Positions 24,054 to 47,654 of a stretch of 64,000 bases of DNA are shown piece after piece. The number at the start of each line of letters is the position of its first letter. Position 1 is the stretch's first letter. Under the pieces are notes generated by a model that had not been told where the DNA came from, made no database searches, and was given only the letters and a program-made list of their open reading frames with translations. The translations under genes and the position numbers were made by a program. Source of the stretch: Enchytraeus crypticus (taxonomy: Eukaryota > Annelida > Clitellata > Enchytraeida > Enchytraeidae). The stretch lies in the NCBI GenBank assembly GCA_905160935.1, contig CAJHZI010000510.1, positions 331,501 to 395,500 on the forward strand, written 5' to 3'.

Positions 24054-26161
24054 TGTGTCTCTCACCACTTTATCCAGATCCTCAGCATCAGGACTTGACT
24101 CCCCAGGATTCCATCCTAAGTATCCCGACCAATCAGTCGACGCACTGAATGATCGTGTCTCATCAACAACCTGACCACGTGACAACCTCCTCTTCGTCGA
24201 GTAGTTCTCTTCAGTTCCTATCCCAGACGACATCGAGGACTGTGGCCGAGGAGTGCTAGGCTGATTGTACTGGACCTCTCCATCACTGTTGTGCTGATCC
24301 TTTCTCTTGGAGGAGCCGGAGCCTAGGCGGGATCTACTGAGAGATCTCAGCTGCCTCGTCTTGGATTTGAAGCTCGACCAGAGTCGCTTGCGTCGACTAA
24401 TTGCCGGGGATGAGTCATCAGCAATGGCGGATGATGAGTCATCGGCTCTGTGGTCCAAGAGAAGTAGATCAGAAGAACTGATGGATTTCTCCTCGTCAGA
24501 ATTAGACCTGATTTCTAATAAATAATAATATTAAAAATAAAAAAAAATAAAAAATAATAATAATAATAATAATAGTAACAATAAAGGTTTAACGTCCGCT
24601 TCCTCATACAAGGATGATGTCAGGGACGTCCCCACACAGCACATGTCACTACAAGTTGATTCACCCCAAACGATCTGAAAAAAAATGTGCTGAAGAGTAA
24701 GAAAAAGATCCTAAACAGTGACTGATAATCATAAATTTAAATTTAACGTCCGTTACTTCATCTCATAGCGACATTATGAATGATTATAATTAGAATAGAT
24801 TATCTTTAATTTAATTCCATTAATTGCTTTACTTTCTTAATTAATAATTTTTTTCAATTAGGTAGTATGACAGAGTATTTTTGTGACTTCGGCAGTTTAA
24901 TCAGAAAACCTTTATTCGTCGTTATGCTAAATAGGGCCATTTTTTTATTGCTCATCGGTTCGGATTTGGCTTCGTAGTGCTCGATCTTGTCCTGGATTGT
25001 GAATTTGCACTCTTGCAGAAGTGTATTATTTTGGTTTTGCAGTTATTACTGAAATATATTTACTGCAGTGATAACTGCAAAAGCAAAATAATACACACAA
25101 AGACACCATTAATTGAATGAATGAGTAAAATAAATATGATAGAGGTAATTAGTAAACAATTAGAAATTCTTTCATATTAATACAGTAACTTTCTGTTACA
25201 TTAATCTTTTTGACGGTAGCTCGAGTTTGTCGAGTCGTCTTGAAGAGAAGCTTAGTGCTTCTGAACCTTGACGTTAAACACACGACAACCTGCTAAACAA
25301 TTAGCAGGTCAATGTTTCAACAACATATTTCACGCTGTAGCAATTGCATTTACACTACCAACTGCACCTAAGACATTTGAATATGTTTGTAATGCAGTTC
25401 TCATTGAGAACTGTATCATCACTCAGTCCAGTCTGACAGCTGCTTTGGTTGGTCGGTCAGTTGGTCACAACGACGATGATCGGGTTCGATGTCTTGAAGA
25501 GGAGCACTTGAACTTCTGACCTTGACGTTAAATCGAAATTTTAAAAATAGTTATTGAACTGAACTGATGAACAACTCTGAGTTGTGTATTGTGTGAAAGA
25601 AAGAAGCAATGCAACACATACCGTTTGATAGATTGTCTCAAGTGAAATCGTTCTACAGTTGATCTTATAGAGGTGATCTTATAGAGGTTTATAAAATAAT
25701 GCATGGGCTTACCGAATTAAGTGCAATAGATTTTTTCAAATTCTCCAATAATGGTTTAAGAGGTCATAGCTAGAAGTTGTTTAAGCCTAGTGTAAGGACA
25801 GACTTATGAAAGTTTTATTTTTCTCAAAGGGTGATTGATAGGTGAAACTCTTTGAGTGAGGAGGCTGTGAATGCGGTGTCGGTGCATAGTTCTAAAAATA
25901 AGCTGGGTTCATGTAATGATGTATGATTGGGGATTAAAATAAGTAATCATGTATGATTGTAATCATGTATGATTGGGGATTAAAATAAGTCCTTGGCTTT
26001 CTTCCCTTTTTCATGCTACCTAATTTTGATTAATGATTGAATAACGAAAGTTGGTAGAAGTTTTGGTAAATTCTGGTACAGAGAGAAGCAATGCAGCACA
26101 TACCGTTTGATAGGTTGTCTCCGAGTGAATGGGTTCCACAAATCGACTGATCGTCTGCCAT
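7209..26161 (-). CDS. Multiple C2 domain and transmembrane protein (MCTP), 18 coding exons
   Basis: Exons on the minus strand, 5' to 3': 26104-26161, 24066-24514, 23047-23152, 21347-21569, 20537-20657, 19960-20139, 19462-19592, 19051-19222, 18217-18271, 15916-16057, 15243-15345, 14235-14336, 13773-13847, 12701-12820, 11863-11952, 11136-11189, 8491-8597, 7209-7464. All junctions are AG/GT and phases add up to 847 aa. Residues 1-170 are a Ser/Arg-rich cytosolic tail. Three C2 domains follow: C2A about 180-300, C2B about 335-450, C2C about 492-600. Each keeps Asp clusters of Ca2+ loops: 'SSDPYVKF' with '[10 protein letters not shown]', '[13 protein letters not shown]' with 'YDHDSSGRD', '[11 protein letters not shown]' with '[10 protein letters not shown]'. 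Two hydrophobic segments (about 673-708 and 768-800) flank an acidic linker ('[10 protein letters not shown]'), followed by the conserved '[11 protein letters not shown]' and '[14 protein letters not shown]' type end. MCTPs are ER/vesicle-anchored Ca2+-dependent lipid-binding proteins. The first exon was chosen by ATG, donor and phase, and is the least certain. Confidence 0.93.
7485..8000. repeat. (TGTC)n / (AGTC)n tetranucleotide tract in MCTP last intron
   Basis: Imperfect 'tgtctgtctg' then 'cagtcagtcaatc' repeats fill the intron just upstream of the last MCTP exon (7464). They generate spurious Ser/Gln/Asn-rich open frames on both strands, which are not genes. Confidence 0.9.
8230..8480. 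repeat. intronic repeat, about 70-bp unit
   Basis: Three to four copies of a unit with 'gatgaatgaatttaacagct' and 'atattgtaacaaatcaatc' lie in the intron directly after the exon ending at 8491. Unlike the exon-edge arrays elsewhere, these copies contain no exon sequence. Confidence 0.7.
8695..8765 (-). mobile_element. SINE family B tail fragment
   Basis: 'gatgctaacgtcagtttcct' followed by 'cactcgaaggcgatgtcagt' and 'gacgggcgatg' matches the 3' tail and start of the head of family B. The rest of the head is missing. Confidence 0.65.
9038..9119. repeat. (TA)n microsatellite
   Basis: An almost uninterrupted AT dinucleotide run of about 80 bp in an MCTP intron. Confidence 0.95.
9250..9330 (+). 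mobile_element. SINE family B tail fragment
   Basis: 'cctgggatctcccgtcactg' and 'caactgacgttaacgtcagc' match the B-box edge and 3' tail of family B on the plus strand. The head is truncated. Confidence 0.55.
10785..11060 (+). mobile_element. SINE-like element (family D tail)
   Basis: A head with 'tgactgcacgtgtcgtagaa' and 'agcgactaaagc' is joined to a tail with 'aggggattgattgatgatgt', 'gggacagagaggagtgga' and 'ttaaactgggattaaaggaa', ending in GATGATG. A very similar copy lies at 20770-21055. The tail alone matches the coding 3' end of the LINE at 39440-39725. Confidence 0.65.
11688..11815. repeat. (CAA)n / (CAG)n microsatellite
   Basis: Interrupted CAA/CAG trinucleotides lie in the MCTP intron just after the exon ending at 11863. 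The Cys- and Val-rich open frames crossing it are artefacts. Confidence 0.9.
12630..12665. repeat. (GA)n microsatellite
   Basis: A short GA run in the intron close to the MCTP exon 12701-12820 donor. Confidence 0.9.
13080..13230. repeat. (AATC)n tetranucleotide tract
   Basis: Runs of 'atcaatcaatca' with GAAT variants sit in an MCTP intron. Similar tracts lie at 16065-16320, 19230-19450, 20155-20390, 35105-35340 and 35640-35960. Confidence 0.9.
13425..13560 (-). mobile_element. Solo 3' end of LINE family A
   Basis: On the minus strand this is the LINE A 3' UTR ('GACGTTAAACCTTTATTATT' end preceded by the 'gatggtgtcagg' motif), cut off upstream. It matches the tail of the RT-bearing copy at 16640-17805, so it is a 5'-truncated insertion or a SINE-sized relative. 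Confidence 0.7.
13607..13735 (-). mobile_element. tRNA-derived SINE (family B), full length
   Basis: On the minus strand the head is 'TGGCTGGAGCCAGTGGCGA', followed by 'GGGGTTCAAATCCTGGGCTC', a good Pol III B-box (GGTTCAAATCC). The tail is 'GAGGAAACTGACGTTAACG'. The copy is complete and lies in an MCTP intron. Confidence 0.85.
14655..14765 (+). mobile_element. Family D LINE/SINE tail fragment
   Basis: 'gtatgggacaaagaggagtg' and 'ttaaactgggattaaaggga', ending in GATGATGATG, match the family D tail. Confidence 0.65.
15384..15420 (-). repeat. Duplicate of an MCTP exon acceptor edge
   Basis: 'ccttgacagtgctgcggtgt' repeats 'ccttgatagtgctgcggtgt' at 15336-15355, which spans the acceptor and first bases of the exon 15243-15345. 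One extra copy stands upstream in the intron. Confidence 0.75.
15577..15915 (-). repeat. 24-bp minisatellite made of an MCTP splice-donor unit
   Basis: About 13 tandem copies of a 24-bp unit, on the minus strand 'TTTCACATTGTATGTG' plus 'GCGCAATG', abut the C2C exon that ends at 15916. The exon itself ends 'ACTTTCACATT' followed by the donor GTATGT, so every unit carries the exon end and a donor. The first copies are in frame with the exon, and a TAA appears in the fourth unit. Confidence 0.92.
16640..17805 (-). mobile_element. 5'-truncated CR1/L2/Jockey-like LINE (family A)
   Basis: On the minus strand a 318-codon frame (17803 to 16847) carries the RT palm and thumb end: '[13 protein letters not shown]', the catalytic 'YADDTQLY', '[11 protein letters not shown]' and '[13 protein letters not shown]', and the terminal '[10 protein letters not shown]' block. 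A 3' UTR follows, ending 'GAGGAAACGGACGTTAAACC' and an (ATT)n tail. The endonuclease and RT start are missing. The element lies in the MCTP intron between exons 18217-18271 and 15916-16057. A near-identical shorter copy is at 42935-43595. Confidence 0.9.
16847..17803 (-). pseudogene. LINE reverse transcriptase, C-terminal 318 codons
   Basis: This is the coding part of LINE family A. The YADD catalytic pair is intact and the frame is open to its stop, so the insertion is young. The fragment starts at the '[12 protein letters not shown]' motif, so the fingers, the N-terminal half of RT and any endonuclease are absent. It cannot work alone. Confidence 0.9.
18395..18560 (+). mobile_element. Dispersed repeat family J copy
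   Basis: 'gaaggcaatcggaaaccacc', 'ataggctacattagaggtac' and 'cattaacttgttgatcgatg' match the copy at 3140-3420. It is non-coding. Confidence 0.55.
18700..18775 (+). mobile_element. SINE family B tail fragment
   Basis: 'aatcctgggttcgcctgtca' followed by 'gaaactgacatgaacatcag' matches the B-box edge and tail of family B. It is preceded by a (GA)n tract at 18623-18680. Confidence 0.55.
18885..19035 (+). mobile_element. Solo 3' end of LINE family A
   Basis: 'ctcctcagcacatttctttt', 'gacgtccctgacatcatccc', 'gaggaaacggacgttaaacc' and an (ATT)n tail on the plus strand match LINE A. It ends 16 bp from the MCTP exon ending at 19051, so the insertion sits immediately beside the splice donor. Confidence 0.8.
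20155..20395. repeat. (GAAT)n / (AAAT)n tetranucleotide tract
   Basis: Runs of 'gaatgaatgaatgaatgaat' with AATA variants in an MCTP intron. There is no coding signal. Confidence 0.9.
20770..21055 (+). mobile_element. SINE-like element (family D tail)
   Basis: 'tgtgttgtgtgcgggttgtt' and 'cgtagaaggcgactaaagca' form the head. 'aaggggattgactaatggat', 'gacagagaggatttgagac' and 'gttaaactgggattcaaagg' form the tail. Head and tail are collinear with 10785-11060. Confidence 0.65.
21115..21240 (-). mobile_element. Family D tail fragment with (ATC)n
   Basis: A (CAT)n tail is followed by 'cttcccttaaatcccagttt' and 'accagtgtcgggatatgaat', the reverse of the family D tail. Confidence 0.6.
21836..21962 (+). 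mobile_element. tRNA-derived SINE (family B)
   Basis: The head 'agccagtggcgaagtcggta' is followed by the B-box region 'gcgggttcaaatcctgggct' and the tail 'gaggaaactgacgttaacct'. A (CT)n tract (21738-21790) and a short inverted repeat of 'ggtgttctttct' lie just upstream. Confidence 0.85.
22408..22530 (+). mobile_element. Family D tail fragment
   Basis: 'ggggattggctggtggtgtg', 'gacagagaagatttgagaaa' and (GAT)n identify the family D 3' end. It lies in an MCTP intron. Confidence 0.6.
22680..22990 (-). mobile_element. Dispersed repeat family C
   Basis: A (CT)n-like edge, 'ttagtgcacttcttactggc', 'aggtccatggtatagaacgc', 'cttgtcatgtccacatagga' and 'tcagctttgactaacattta' recur at 27470-27600, 46205-46510, 55070-55270, 57545-57926 and 63100-63215. 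One end always lies at a (GA)n tract. No coding frame is conserved across copies. Confidence 0.7.
23190..23365. repeat. (TA)n microsatellites
   Basis: Two AT dinucleotide runs are separated by 'atgttatatatata' variants, in the intron after MCTP exon 24066-24514. Confidence 0.92.
23860..24055. repeat. (CT)n tract abutting an MCTP donor
   Basis: On the sense strand a GA-rich run begins about ten bases after the donor GTGAGAGACACAGG of exon 24066-24514. Confidence 0.9.
24525..24720 (-). mobile_element. Solo 3' end of LINE family A
   Basis: An (AAT)n tail, 'aaaggtttaacgtccgcttc', 'gatgatgtcagggacgtccc' and 'gatctgaaaaaaaatgtgct' match LINE A on the minus strand. It lies in the MCTP intron next to exon 24066-24514. 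Confidence 0.75.
25595..25665 (-). repeat. Diverged duplicate of the MCTP exon 1 donor edge
   Basis: 'agaagcaatgcaacacatac' and 'cgtttgatagattgtctc' closely match 26088-26125, which spans the exon 1 donor (GTATGTGCTG) and the exon end. The copy lies about 480 bp downstream in the intron. Confidence 0.7.
25665..25970 (+). pseudogene. LINE RT C-terminal relic
   Basis: The plus-strand translation gives '[11 protein letters not shown]', 'SNNGLRGHS', a stop, '[11 protein letters not shown]', a stop, then 'FSQRVIDR', a stop and '[13 protein letters not shown]'. This is the familiar RT end of a CR1-like LINE ('RGHSxKL', 'FFSQRVIDxWNSLP') broken by several stops. It is an old copy inside the first MCTP intron. 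Confidence 0.75.
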
Positions 26162-26334
26162 ATTGGAACACTCGCTGACATTAATCTATTGACGCAATGC
26201 TCTATGAAATTAGAAACCATTAATTAAATTGCTAACTTTGTCACTGGACTGCCCTGTCAATTAACAGCAAATTTTGAACGAAGTGCGCTTAACGCAAGAT
26301 ACGGTTTAAATTTCAATGCGACGTAAAGCAATGC

Positions 26335-26740
26335 AATGCTTTGTAGTACAATATAATACAATATAATATAATATAGTATAATATAATACGATACGACACG
26401 ACAACCACAAAATGCAATACAACACAACACAACCAACACAACATATACTACAATACAATACAATACAATACGACACGACACCATGCAGTACAATTCAGCA
26501 CGACATAATCCAACACAACATAATACAATACAATACAACACGATACGATACGATGCAATACAATACCATACAAAACAATACAATACAATACAATGCAATA
26601 ATAAGCAGTACAATGTAATACAACACGATACAATACGATATGATACGATACAATACGATATGATACGATACAATACGAAACAATACTATACAATATAATA
26701 CAATGCAATACAGTGCCAAATACTAATGATATACAATACA
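26335..26740. repeat. (ATACA)n / (ATACG)n pentanucleotide tract
   Basis: Imperfect 'caatacaatacaatacgata' repeats run for 400 bp. The long Tyr/Ile/Val- and Gln/Tyr/Asn-rich open frames on both strands are by-products. Confidence 0.93.
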
Positions 26741-26744
26741 ATAT

Positions 26745-26970
26745 AATGAATATTTAACGTCCGATTCTCCACCCGAGTGCAAAGTCAGGGGCGTTCACAT
26801 ACATTCAGAACAACGAATGATAAAAAATTCTGCACTTCTCTACAGCAACCACTCAGGTTCTTTTGACAACACGTGCGCACACCTTTGTAGCTAACTCAAT
26901 TTAACACTTGTAAATGCTAGTAAAGCTAATGTTAACGTCAGTTTCCTCACTCGAAAGCGATGTCAGCGAT
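26745..26970 (-). mobile_element. LINE A tail and SINE B tail fragments
   Basis: 'atttaacgtccgattctcca' with 'cagg' and 'ggcgttcaca' resembles the LINE A 3' end. 'gctaatgttaacgtcagttt' and 'cctcactcgaaagcgatgtc' is the SINE B tail. Both are truncated. Confidence 0.5.
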
Positions 26971-27469
26971 GCTGTAACTACTAGGTCTAAACATTGCGAC
27001 TGTTAAAATTGGATATATTATAAATAAATTTAGCAGTATCTAAAAACACCTCAAACATCTGTTAATAACGAATGTTGATGTGCTATTAGAGATATCCCAT
27101 ATTTCATTAACCAATAAGAAGGCTCATTTATGGGCGCAGCGATCCCCACACTGCGAGCAGCGGACCACATATGGGGCGCTACGTAGTCAAACGGTTTGTA
27201 GAAGTTTCTTTATTTGGTGTACCTTCTTTCAAACTACAATCCAATATGTCTTCTTCGCATTTTGTCACCCGAGGATGGCATATCGGTGAGGCCTCAGACA
27301 AGCGTTGCAGGCCGATCGTTCGCGAAACTGGATGGTAAGTTTTGCTGCGTATAGGTAAATAAATGGCACACAACGAAGTTAAATTAGAATTTAGGCTAAA
27401 ACGGAAAGTAAGGAAAATATGGAAATTATGTGACAGAGTATAATTTTTTATTGGCATATCAAAAAGGAA

Positions 27470-27600
27470 TGTTATAGATGATTCTAAGATCCACTCGTAT
27501 GTGGACATGAAGAGAACAAAGGAAGATAGAGGTGAGTGGTGGCTTTATATTCCATTGACTTTCCAGTAGGCAGTTTACTAAAAGAAAGAGAGAGAAATGT
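27470..27600 (+). mobile_element. Dispersed repeat family C fragment
   Basis: 'tccactcgtatgtggacatg' and 'aagagaacaaaggaagatag' with a (GA)n end match family C. Confidence 0.6.
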
Positions 27601-27664
27601 GTCAGGGAATTAGCAAGTAAAAGAATTGATAGTTAACGATTTCACGATTTCACCTAAAGATCTT

Positions 27665-27860
27665 TAGATGGGCGCGTAGTGCAGCGGTTGAGTGTAGCGC
27701 TTGATTGAGTGACTCTACCTGACTACAGAGGTTGAGTATAGCGCTTGACTGAGTGACTCTACCTGAGAGCCCTGTGGGGCTCATCTATTGGCTCATGGAG
27801 GTGAGCTCACTTTGATGTCTCCTATTACAACATTGATCCGCCGCACTGAACACAGCTGAG
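27665..27860 (+). repeat. tRNA-like short duplicated element
   Basis: 'gtgcagcggttgagtgtagc' followed by 'gcttgattgagtgactctac' occurs twice in tandem with few changes. 'gggcgcgtagtgcagcggtt' resembles a tRNA 5' half with an A-box. No B-box or acceptor-stem pairing is clear, so I do not call a tRNA gene. Confidence 0.4.
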
Positions 27861-27889
27861 CAATCAACGAGATGAGAGATCTCAGCTTC

Positions 27890-28335
27890 CGCGCTAATCG
27901 CTGTGATTTGTCACAATGGGACGAACATTCTGTGTTTAGTCGCATAGGGACGAACCTTCTGTGTTTAGTCACTTTGGGACGAGCATTCTATGTTTAGTCG
28001 CATTGGGACGAACATTCTGTATTTAGGAGCATTGGGACGAACATTCTGTGTTTAGTTACAATGGGACGAACCTTCTGTGTTTAGTCACTTTGGGACGAAC
28101 ATTCTGTGTTTAGTCGCATAAGGACGAACATTTTGTGTTTAGACACTTTGGGACGAACAGTCTGTGTTTAGTCGCATTGGGACGAACATTCTGTATTTAT
28201 GAGCATTGGGAAGAACATTCTGTGTTTAGTCACTTTGGAACGAATATTCTGTAGTCGCATTGGGACGAACATTCTGTATTTAGTTGCATTGGGACGAACA
28301 TTCTGTGTTTAGTCATTTTGAGACTACATTTTGAC
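27890..28335. repeat. about 29-bp minisatellite
   Basis: About 13 diverged copies of 'gggacgaacattctgtgttt' plus 'agtcgcatt' or 'agtcacttt'. It is intergenic. Confidence 0.9.
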
Positions 28336-29089
28336 ACGAACTACCTGGTTGCCATAACTATATTACGCCTCAAAGTTTAGCCTATAGGCCTATTGCTCTT
28401 TATGAATCAGGATTACAATGTTTATTTATTTAGAATGACTAAAAGTATTAATCTAATCACGAATGATTAAAAAACTGCATGAGGAATGAACAAACGATGA
28501 AATGACTGGCGAATGTTGGAAAGGATTACTGAAATGACAACTGATGGAAATGATTGAAAGATAGAAGTTGATTTACAGAATGGTGAATATGGAAAAGATT
28601 ATTCTGTAATGAACAGATAATACGAATGACTGCAAAAAGAAGAAATAAGTGGCAGAAAAGAAGTAAATCAAATCAGTCCACATCTTTAGAACTTCAATAC
28701 ATATCAAACCAATAGGACAATAACATTCTTCTCCAAACACCCGCACTCCTCCACAAATTGACTTTTTCTATCAAGTTTGCCACTCATTGTCACATACCGT
28801 TTAATGATTGGATGCCCTTCAGCGCTATATAGAACCATATAGAGCTATATGGAACACACGTGTTGAAACAAATCAATCATCCAGCCTAGAACAGTCTAGA
28901 ACAGCTTTATCTGCCATTTGCTGACCTTTTAGTCGTCCTCCTCTTTGTCTCTCTGCGTGTATCTAGAAGTACTTCCGGATCATGGCGCATTAGGTAAATT
29001 TGAAATAGAGGTGTAGCATATATCAAGTCGTCATCATTTACGAAAAGACAATGCTACTTATGGTAAGGTATAAACATAACGTAACGTAA

Positions 29090-29365
29090 CATAACGGCAC
29101 ACTGGGTCAGGAAGCACAGATGCTTGTTTAAGGCCCATTTCCTCCTTTCTCTCCATGACGATTAGAAATCGTTGCCTTTTGATGGCGCATTAATTTCAGC
29201 CGGCGCGAATTTAAGAATAACCTTTCATCACCCTGGAATTTTTTCCTTCAAAGCTGTCAACACTCGGTCTTCCAAAGTCGTCGCCTACAAAGTACTAACA
29301 AAGGCCGATGTAGCTTAACTTCGAATATTGACGCACAACTAAACCAAGTGCGCTAATCCCACCGT
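29090..29365 (-). mobile_element. Dispersed repeat family F
   Basis: This segment and 47885-48110 share, in opposite orientation, 'gcacactgggtcaggaagca' at one end and, at the other, a block resembling 'acttcgaatattgacgcaca' and 'actaaaccaagtgcgctaa'. It is non-coding and probably a SINE-type element. Confidence 0.55.
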
Positions 29366-30555
29366 CCCTGTATAACAGGAAAGGGCTTGAGATCAAAACG
29401 TTGTTAGCGGGAGCATAAGATCTAAAAACCTCACCACTCATATGCTGGTAATGTTCTCTTAATTTTGTAATTTTAGATGATGGTGCTGTAGTCCCATGCA
29501 GACGATGCCGTAACAGAAAGACGGGTCTTCCAACAACGGTTATACTGCCATAGAATCCATCGATGAATAGGCTAATATGATATAAGTGTTGTAGTGAGAT
29601 TGGAATAGCATGTTATAACGCCAGAGTCTAACGATGAATGACGTAATAACTGGATATCAACCCTGACTACTGCTGAAAGACCTGAAGTTATGACGTAATA
29701 ACTGGATGAACTAAGGGGAAAGGCAGATTTGTCGTATACCACCCGGGTCATAGTGTTACTATAGGTTAACGCGTGTGATTGTGTGCCCGTTTATATGTTT
29801 GATTGCGTTATGTGTGTATGCATGCACGTCTGTGTGTATAGACCTTTTATAATATGTAGCGGTAACTCTGTTCACATAATAAACAAACCTAGTGGGAGTG
29901 TGGGGAGGGGTGTGTACTTCTATTTCCGGCTGGCAATATTATTTATATTGGCATATATTTAATATGCATTTCTTCAATATTAGCATAATGGTATTTTAAA
30001 TAATTACAAAAAAATTATATTTCAACTTCTTGTCAAATGACGATAAACATATGTCTTAATTTACAGTTAAGATATGTCTAGATAGAATATCTAGAGAGGA
30101 TATTTTACATTTTAAAGATATACTACATTGCAGTTGCCAGCCACAAAACAATCAATTTTATGATGCACAGTGGCGCCGCTCCAACGAATGAAATAGTACA
30201 TAAAGTGAGTTTTCAAAGTAAACACCTTTTATTAAAGGTCTATATGCGTGTGTATCTGTGTGTTTGTGTATGAGCAAGAGACTGATAGCGAGATTTTTCA
30301 TAACATATAGGAGTTCAATTTTCAGGACTTCAATAATGGCTTTAAAATTTTCTAGAAATCGATAGACCATCTGAACCTTTTACAAAATCGATGACTGCTC
30401 TCAAATTTAATACTATAAACATCTGAGCGCTAAAGATATCACACGGGATGAATTAGTTAAAATCTGCGATATCTATTATCATCAAAGTTTATAGGCTCAC
30501 GCGGTGGACGATCGATGCGGCATTGTGGTGCATAGAGTTCTATTAAAAGAGCAGC
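29366..30555. other. Intergenic, nothing recognised
   Basis: No protein-like frame, tandem repeat or familiar dispersed repeat stands out. Short CA/TG-rich and AT-rich patches only. Confidence 0.5.
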
Positions 30556-30584
30556 TGATATCCGCGGCACCCAACCCATGGTCC

Positions 30585-30870
30585 GCGGCAACTCTACCAA
30601 CATCACTAATGGTCGCTACATCTCTATCAACATCATTACACCACTAATGGTCCGCTACATCTCTATCAACATGACTACATCACTAATGGTCGCTACATCT
30701 CTATCAACATGACTACATCACTAATGGTCGCTACATCTCTATCAACATCATTACATCACTAATGGTCCTAATGGTCCGTTACATCTCTATCAACATGACT
30801 ACATCACTTATGATCCGTTACATCTCTATCAGCATGACTACATCACCAATGATCGCCAATCAACTGATTT
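30585..30870. repeat. 38-bp minisatellite
   Basis: About seven copies of 'catcactaatggtcgctaca' followed by 'tctctatcaacatgacta', with small deletions. It is intergenic. Confidence 0.9.
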
Positions 30871-31184
30871 AACCAGACTTCTACGTAAAGCAGATCAAAG
30901 TCATAAATAGACTTAGTAAAGCATTAAATTAACATCATGTCGATATTTAATAAGTCGTTTGACGTCAGTTCTATCTCATGCTTTGATATCAGTGACGGTT
31001 CATCACAACCAAGCTGTATAAAGCTAGTTCATGATAGTAAAATTACACAGAAGTGTTAATTAGCGAATTGTTTTGAAAAGAAAGCTCATAACAGTAGAGT
31101 TCTAAGGGACCCTATTTTATCTAGAATTGTTTTCGAAGAATCGAGAACCTTGCCACGTTAATGATGCTAGTAGGATGTCGTAAA

Positions 31185-31345
31185 TCTTGCAATAATAATA
31201 ATAAAGATTTAATGCAGTCTGCTTCAATAATTCTTTTAAGCCGATTGATGACCTCGAGTAGCCGGGCGGCGATTCAGCACGTATTGCTTGAATCGTTTTT
31301 ATCAAACCCCAGGTTCTTTACACCGGGGTAAAAAAAATTAAAAAA
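31185..31345 (+). mobile_element. Repeat family E, truncated copy
   Basis: 'aatgcagtctgcttcaataa', 'gacctcgagtagccgggcgg', 'cgattcagcacgtattgctt' and 'tctttacaccggggtaaaaa' match the 3' parts of the copies at 59040-59310 and 62815-63090. Confidence 0.75.
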
Positions 31346-32145
31346 AAGAAGAAAAAAAAGATAATAGTGCCTAGGATAGTCAGTGGATCCAACTTAAACA
31401 TTAACAGTCGTCGAACTTAGCGAGTTGCAGCCATAAACTATTATTAAACCTGAAAAATACCTTAGTTAATGATTAATTTAAATCATTAACTATCTAATAA
31501 ACAGCAATAAAACTGCAAAAATATTTAACAAAATTAATCGAATGTTAAATAGTCTCATTAATCCAATGTTAACTAGTCATATAAACTGAAGCCTCTACAG
31601 ATCAAAGCTTAGCTGAGGGCAATGCCTTATATGTCATCCGCTTGTCCCATGACCTCAACTGAAAGTTATCAGTCGAAAAGTCGAATTGTCACTTTACAAG
31701 TCTATCACTGTTTTTAACTTTTTTTAAATCTCAGCTTTAATTTAAAAAAACTCTAGTCATATTATTATAGAAACAATTTTAACAACATAAAGTAATGCGT
31801 GAAACATGTCCATGTACATATTCTTGTCAGTCACTTATTGTAACGCTATCAGGCAAGTACTCTCGTGATCTAATGTAGCACCACCATGTAGGTACTCTTG
31901 TGGTCTATTGTAGCACTACTCCAGTGAAGAATAAATGTACTAACACTATTATTATTACAATTACTGTTATTATTATTAATATTACTCACAACATTTATTA
32001 CAAACAGCACAAACGTTTTAGTCCAATGACAGCCAGTCTTACAATACAGTAATTACCCAGCAACCATACCGATAAGAAATTATTAACAGAATCTGTTTGA
32101 GTCATAAACAATGCAATAGAGTTAAATTACTTCAGTCTAATCTGT
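31346..32145. other. Intergenic, nothing recognised
   Basis: AT-rich sequence without a supportable gene. There is a short (ATT)n patch near 31945-31985. Confidence 0.5.
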
Positions 32146-32164
32146 CCTACAGTCTATATACACA

Positions 32165-32290
32165 CCAAATAGCAGCAGCAGTGCTTGGAATTTCCAGGGA
32201 GATAAAATATAGCAGTGCTTGGAATTTCCATGGTGGTACAATAGAAGAGTGCTTGGAATTTCCATGGAGATAAAATAGTCTCTGGAGTTT
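32165..32290. repeat. 38-bp triplication
   Basis: 'gcagtgcttggaatttccag' and two further copies of the same core, with 'ggagataaaatag' spacers, stand in tandem. Confidence 0.85.
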
Positions 32291-32689
32291 AGTCCAGCTT
32301 AGCTTTTTCAACCCCTTCCCCTCTGTATCTGTATTTGACACAGTAACTTTTCAGTTGTTTCATTAAAATAGCTTTCAAATTCAATCTTGCTCAATTAAAA
32401 GCGTTATAAACTAGGCTCTCTTAAACTACCCTCCTGTAGGCTCTAAAACAAGACAGCTTGGACATGATCAATCATCTATGAGTAATGCTGCGCTATATTT
32501 ACCTGCAGCAGCGCAGCAATTCATAATAGCTCTGCACTGGACGATAGCGCTACCGTATCATAGTTAATACTGCCTGCACAAAAATATTGTGCAAATAAAT
32601 AGCAGAACTTATAGCGCCTCATAAGACCCTGGTGCTTATAATTATATCTTTCATAGCGATGCACAAGACTGGAGTAGCCACTTTTCACA

Positions 32690-33135
32690 GTGTTGCACTA
32701 TACTCCGGTGCTGCTATACTATATATCCCATATCTCTGCACTAGACTCTGGTGCTGCTACACTATATAACCCTGCACTAGACTCTGGTGCTGCTATACTA
32801 TATATCCCATATCTCTGCACTAGACTCTGGTGCTGCTACACTATATAACCCTGCACTAGACTCTGGTGCTGCTATACTATATATCCCATATCTCTGCACT
32901 AGACTCTGGTGCTGCTACACTATATAACCCTGCACTAGACTCTGGTGCTGCTATACTATATATCCCATATCTCTGCACTAGACTCTGGTGCTGCTACACT
33001 ATATAACCCTGCACTAGACTCTGGTGCTGCTATACTATATATCCCATATCTCTGCACTAGACTCTGGTGCTGCTACACTATATAACCCTGCACTAGACTC
33101 TGGTGCTGCTACACTATATATCTCATAGCCCTGCA
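32690..33135 (-). repeat. 79-bp higher-order minisatellite derived from the CLPX stop region
   Basis: Alternating 35- and 44-bp subunits form a 79-bp period, with unit starts at 32734, 32813, 32892, 32971 and 33050. Each subunit contains, on the minus strand, 'AGCACCAGAGTCTAGTGCAG', nearly the same as the end of the CLPX coding sequence, 'GGCACCGGAGTCTAGTGCAG'. The array begins at the stop codon and fills the presumed 3' UTR. Confidence 0.9.

Positions 33136-47654
<14,519 letters not shown>

Noticed and set aside
26257-26741. Several overlapping long frames on both strands
   Set aside because: They come from a pentanucleotide repeat without stops. Composition is Tyr/Ile/Val- or Gln/Asn-rich with no family resemblance.
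27665-27860. tRNA gene
   Set aside because: An A-box-like start is visible, but I find no B-box in the right place and no pairing acceptor stem. It is probably SINE-derived.
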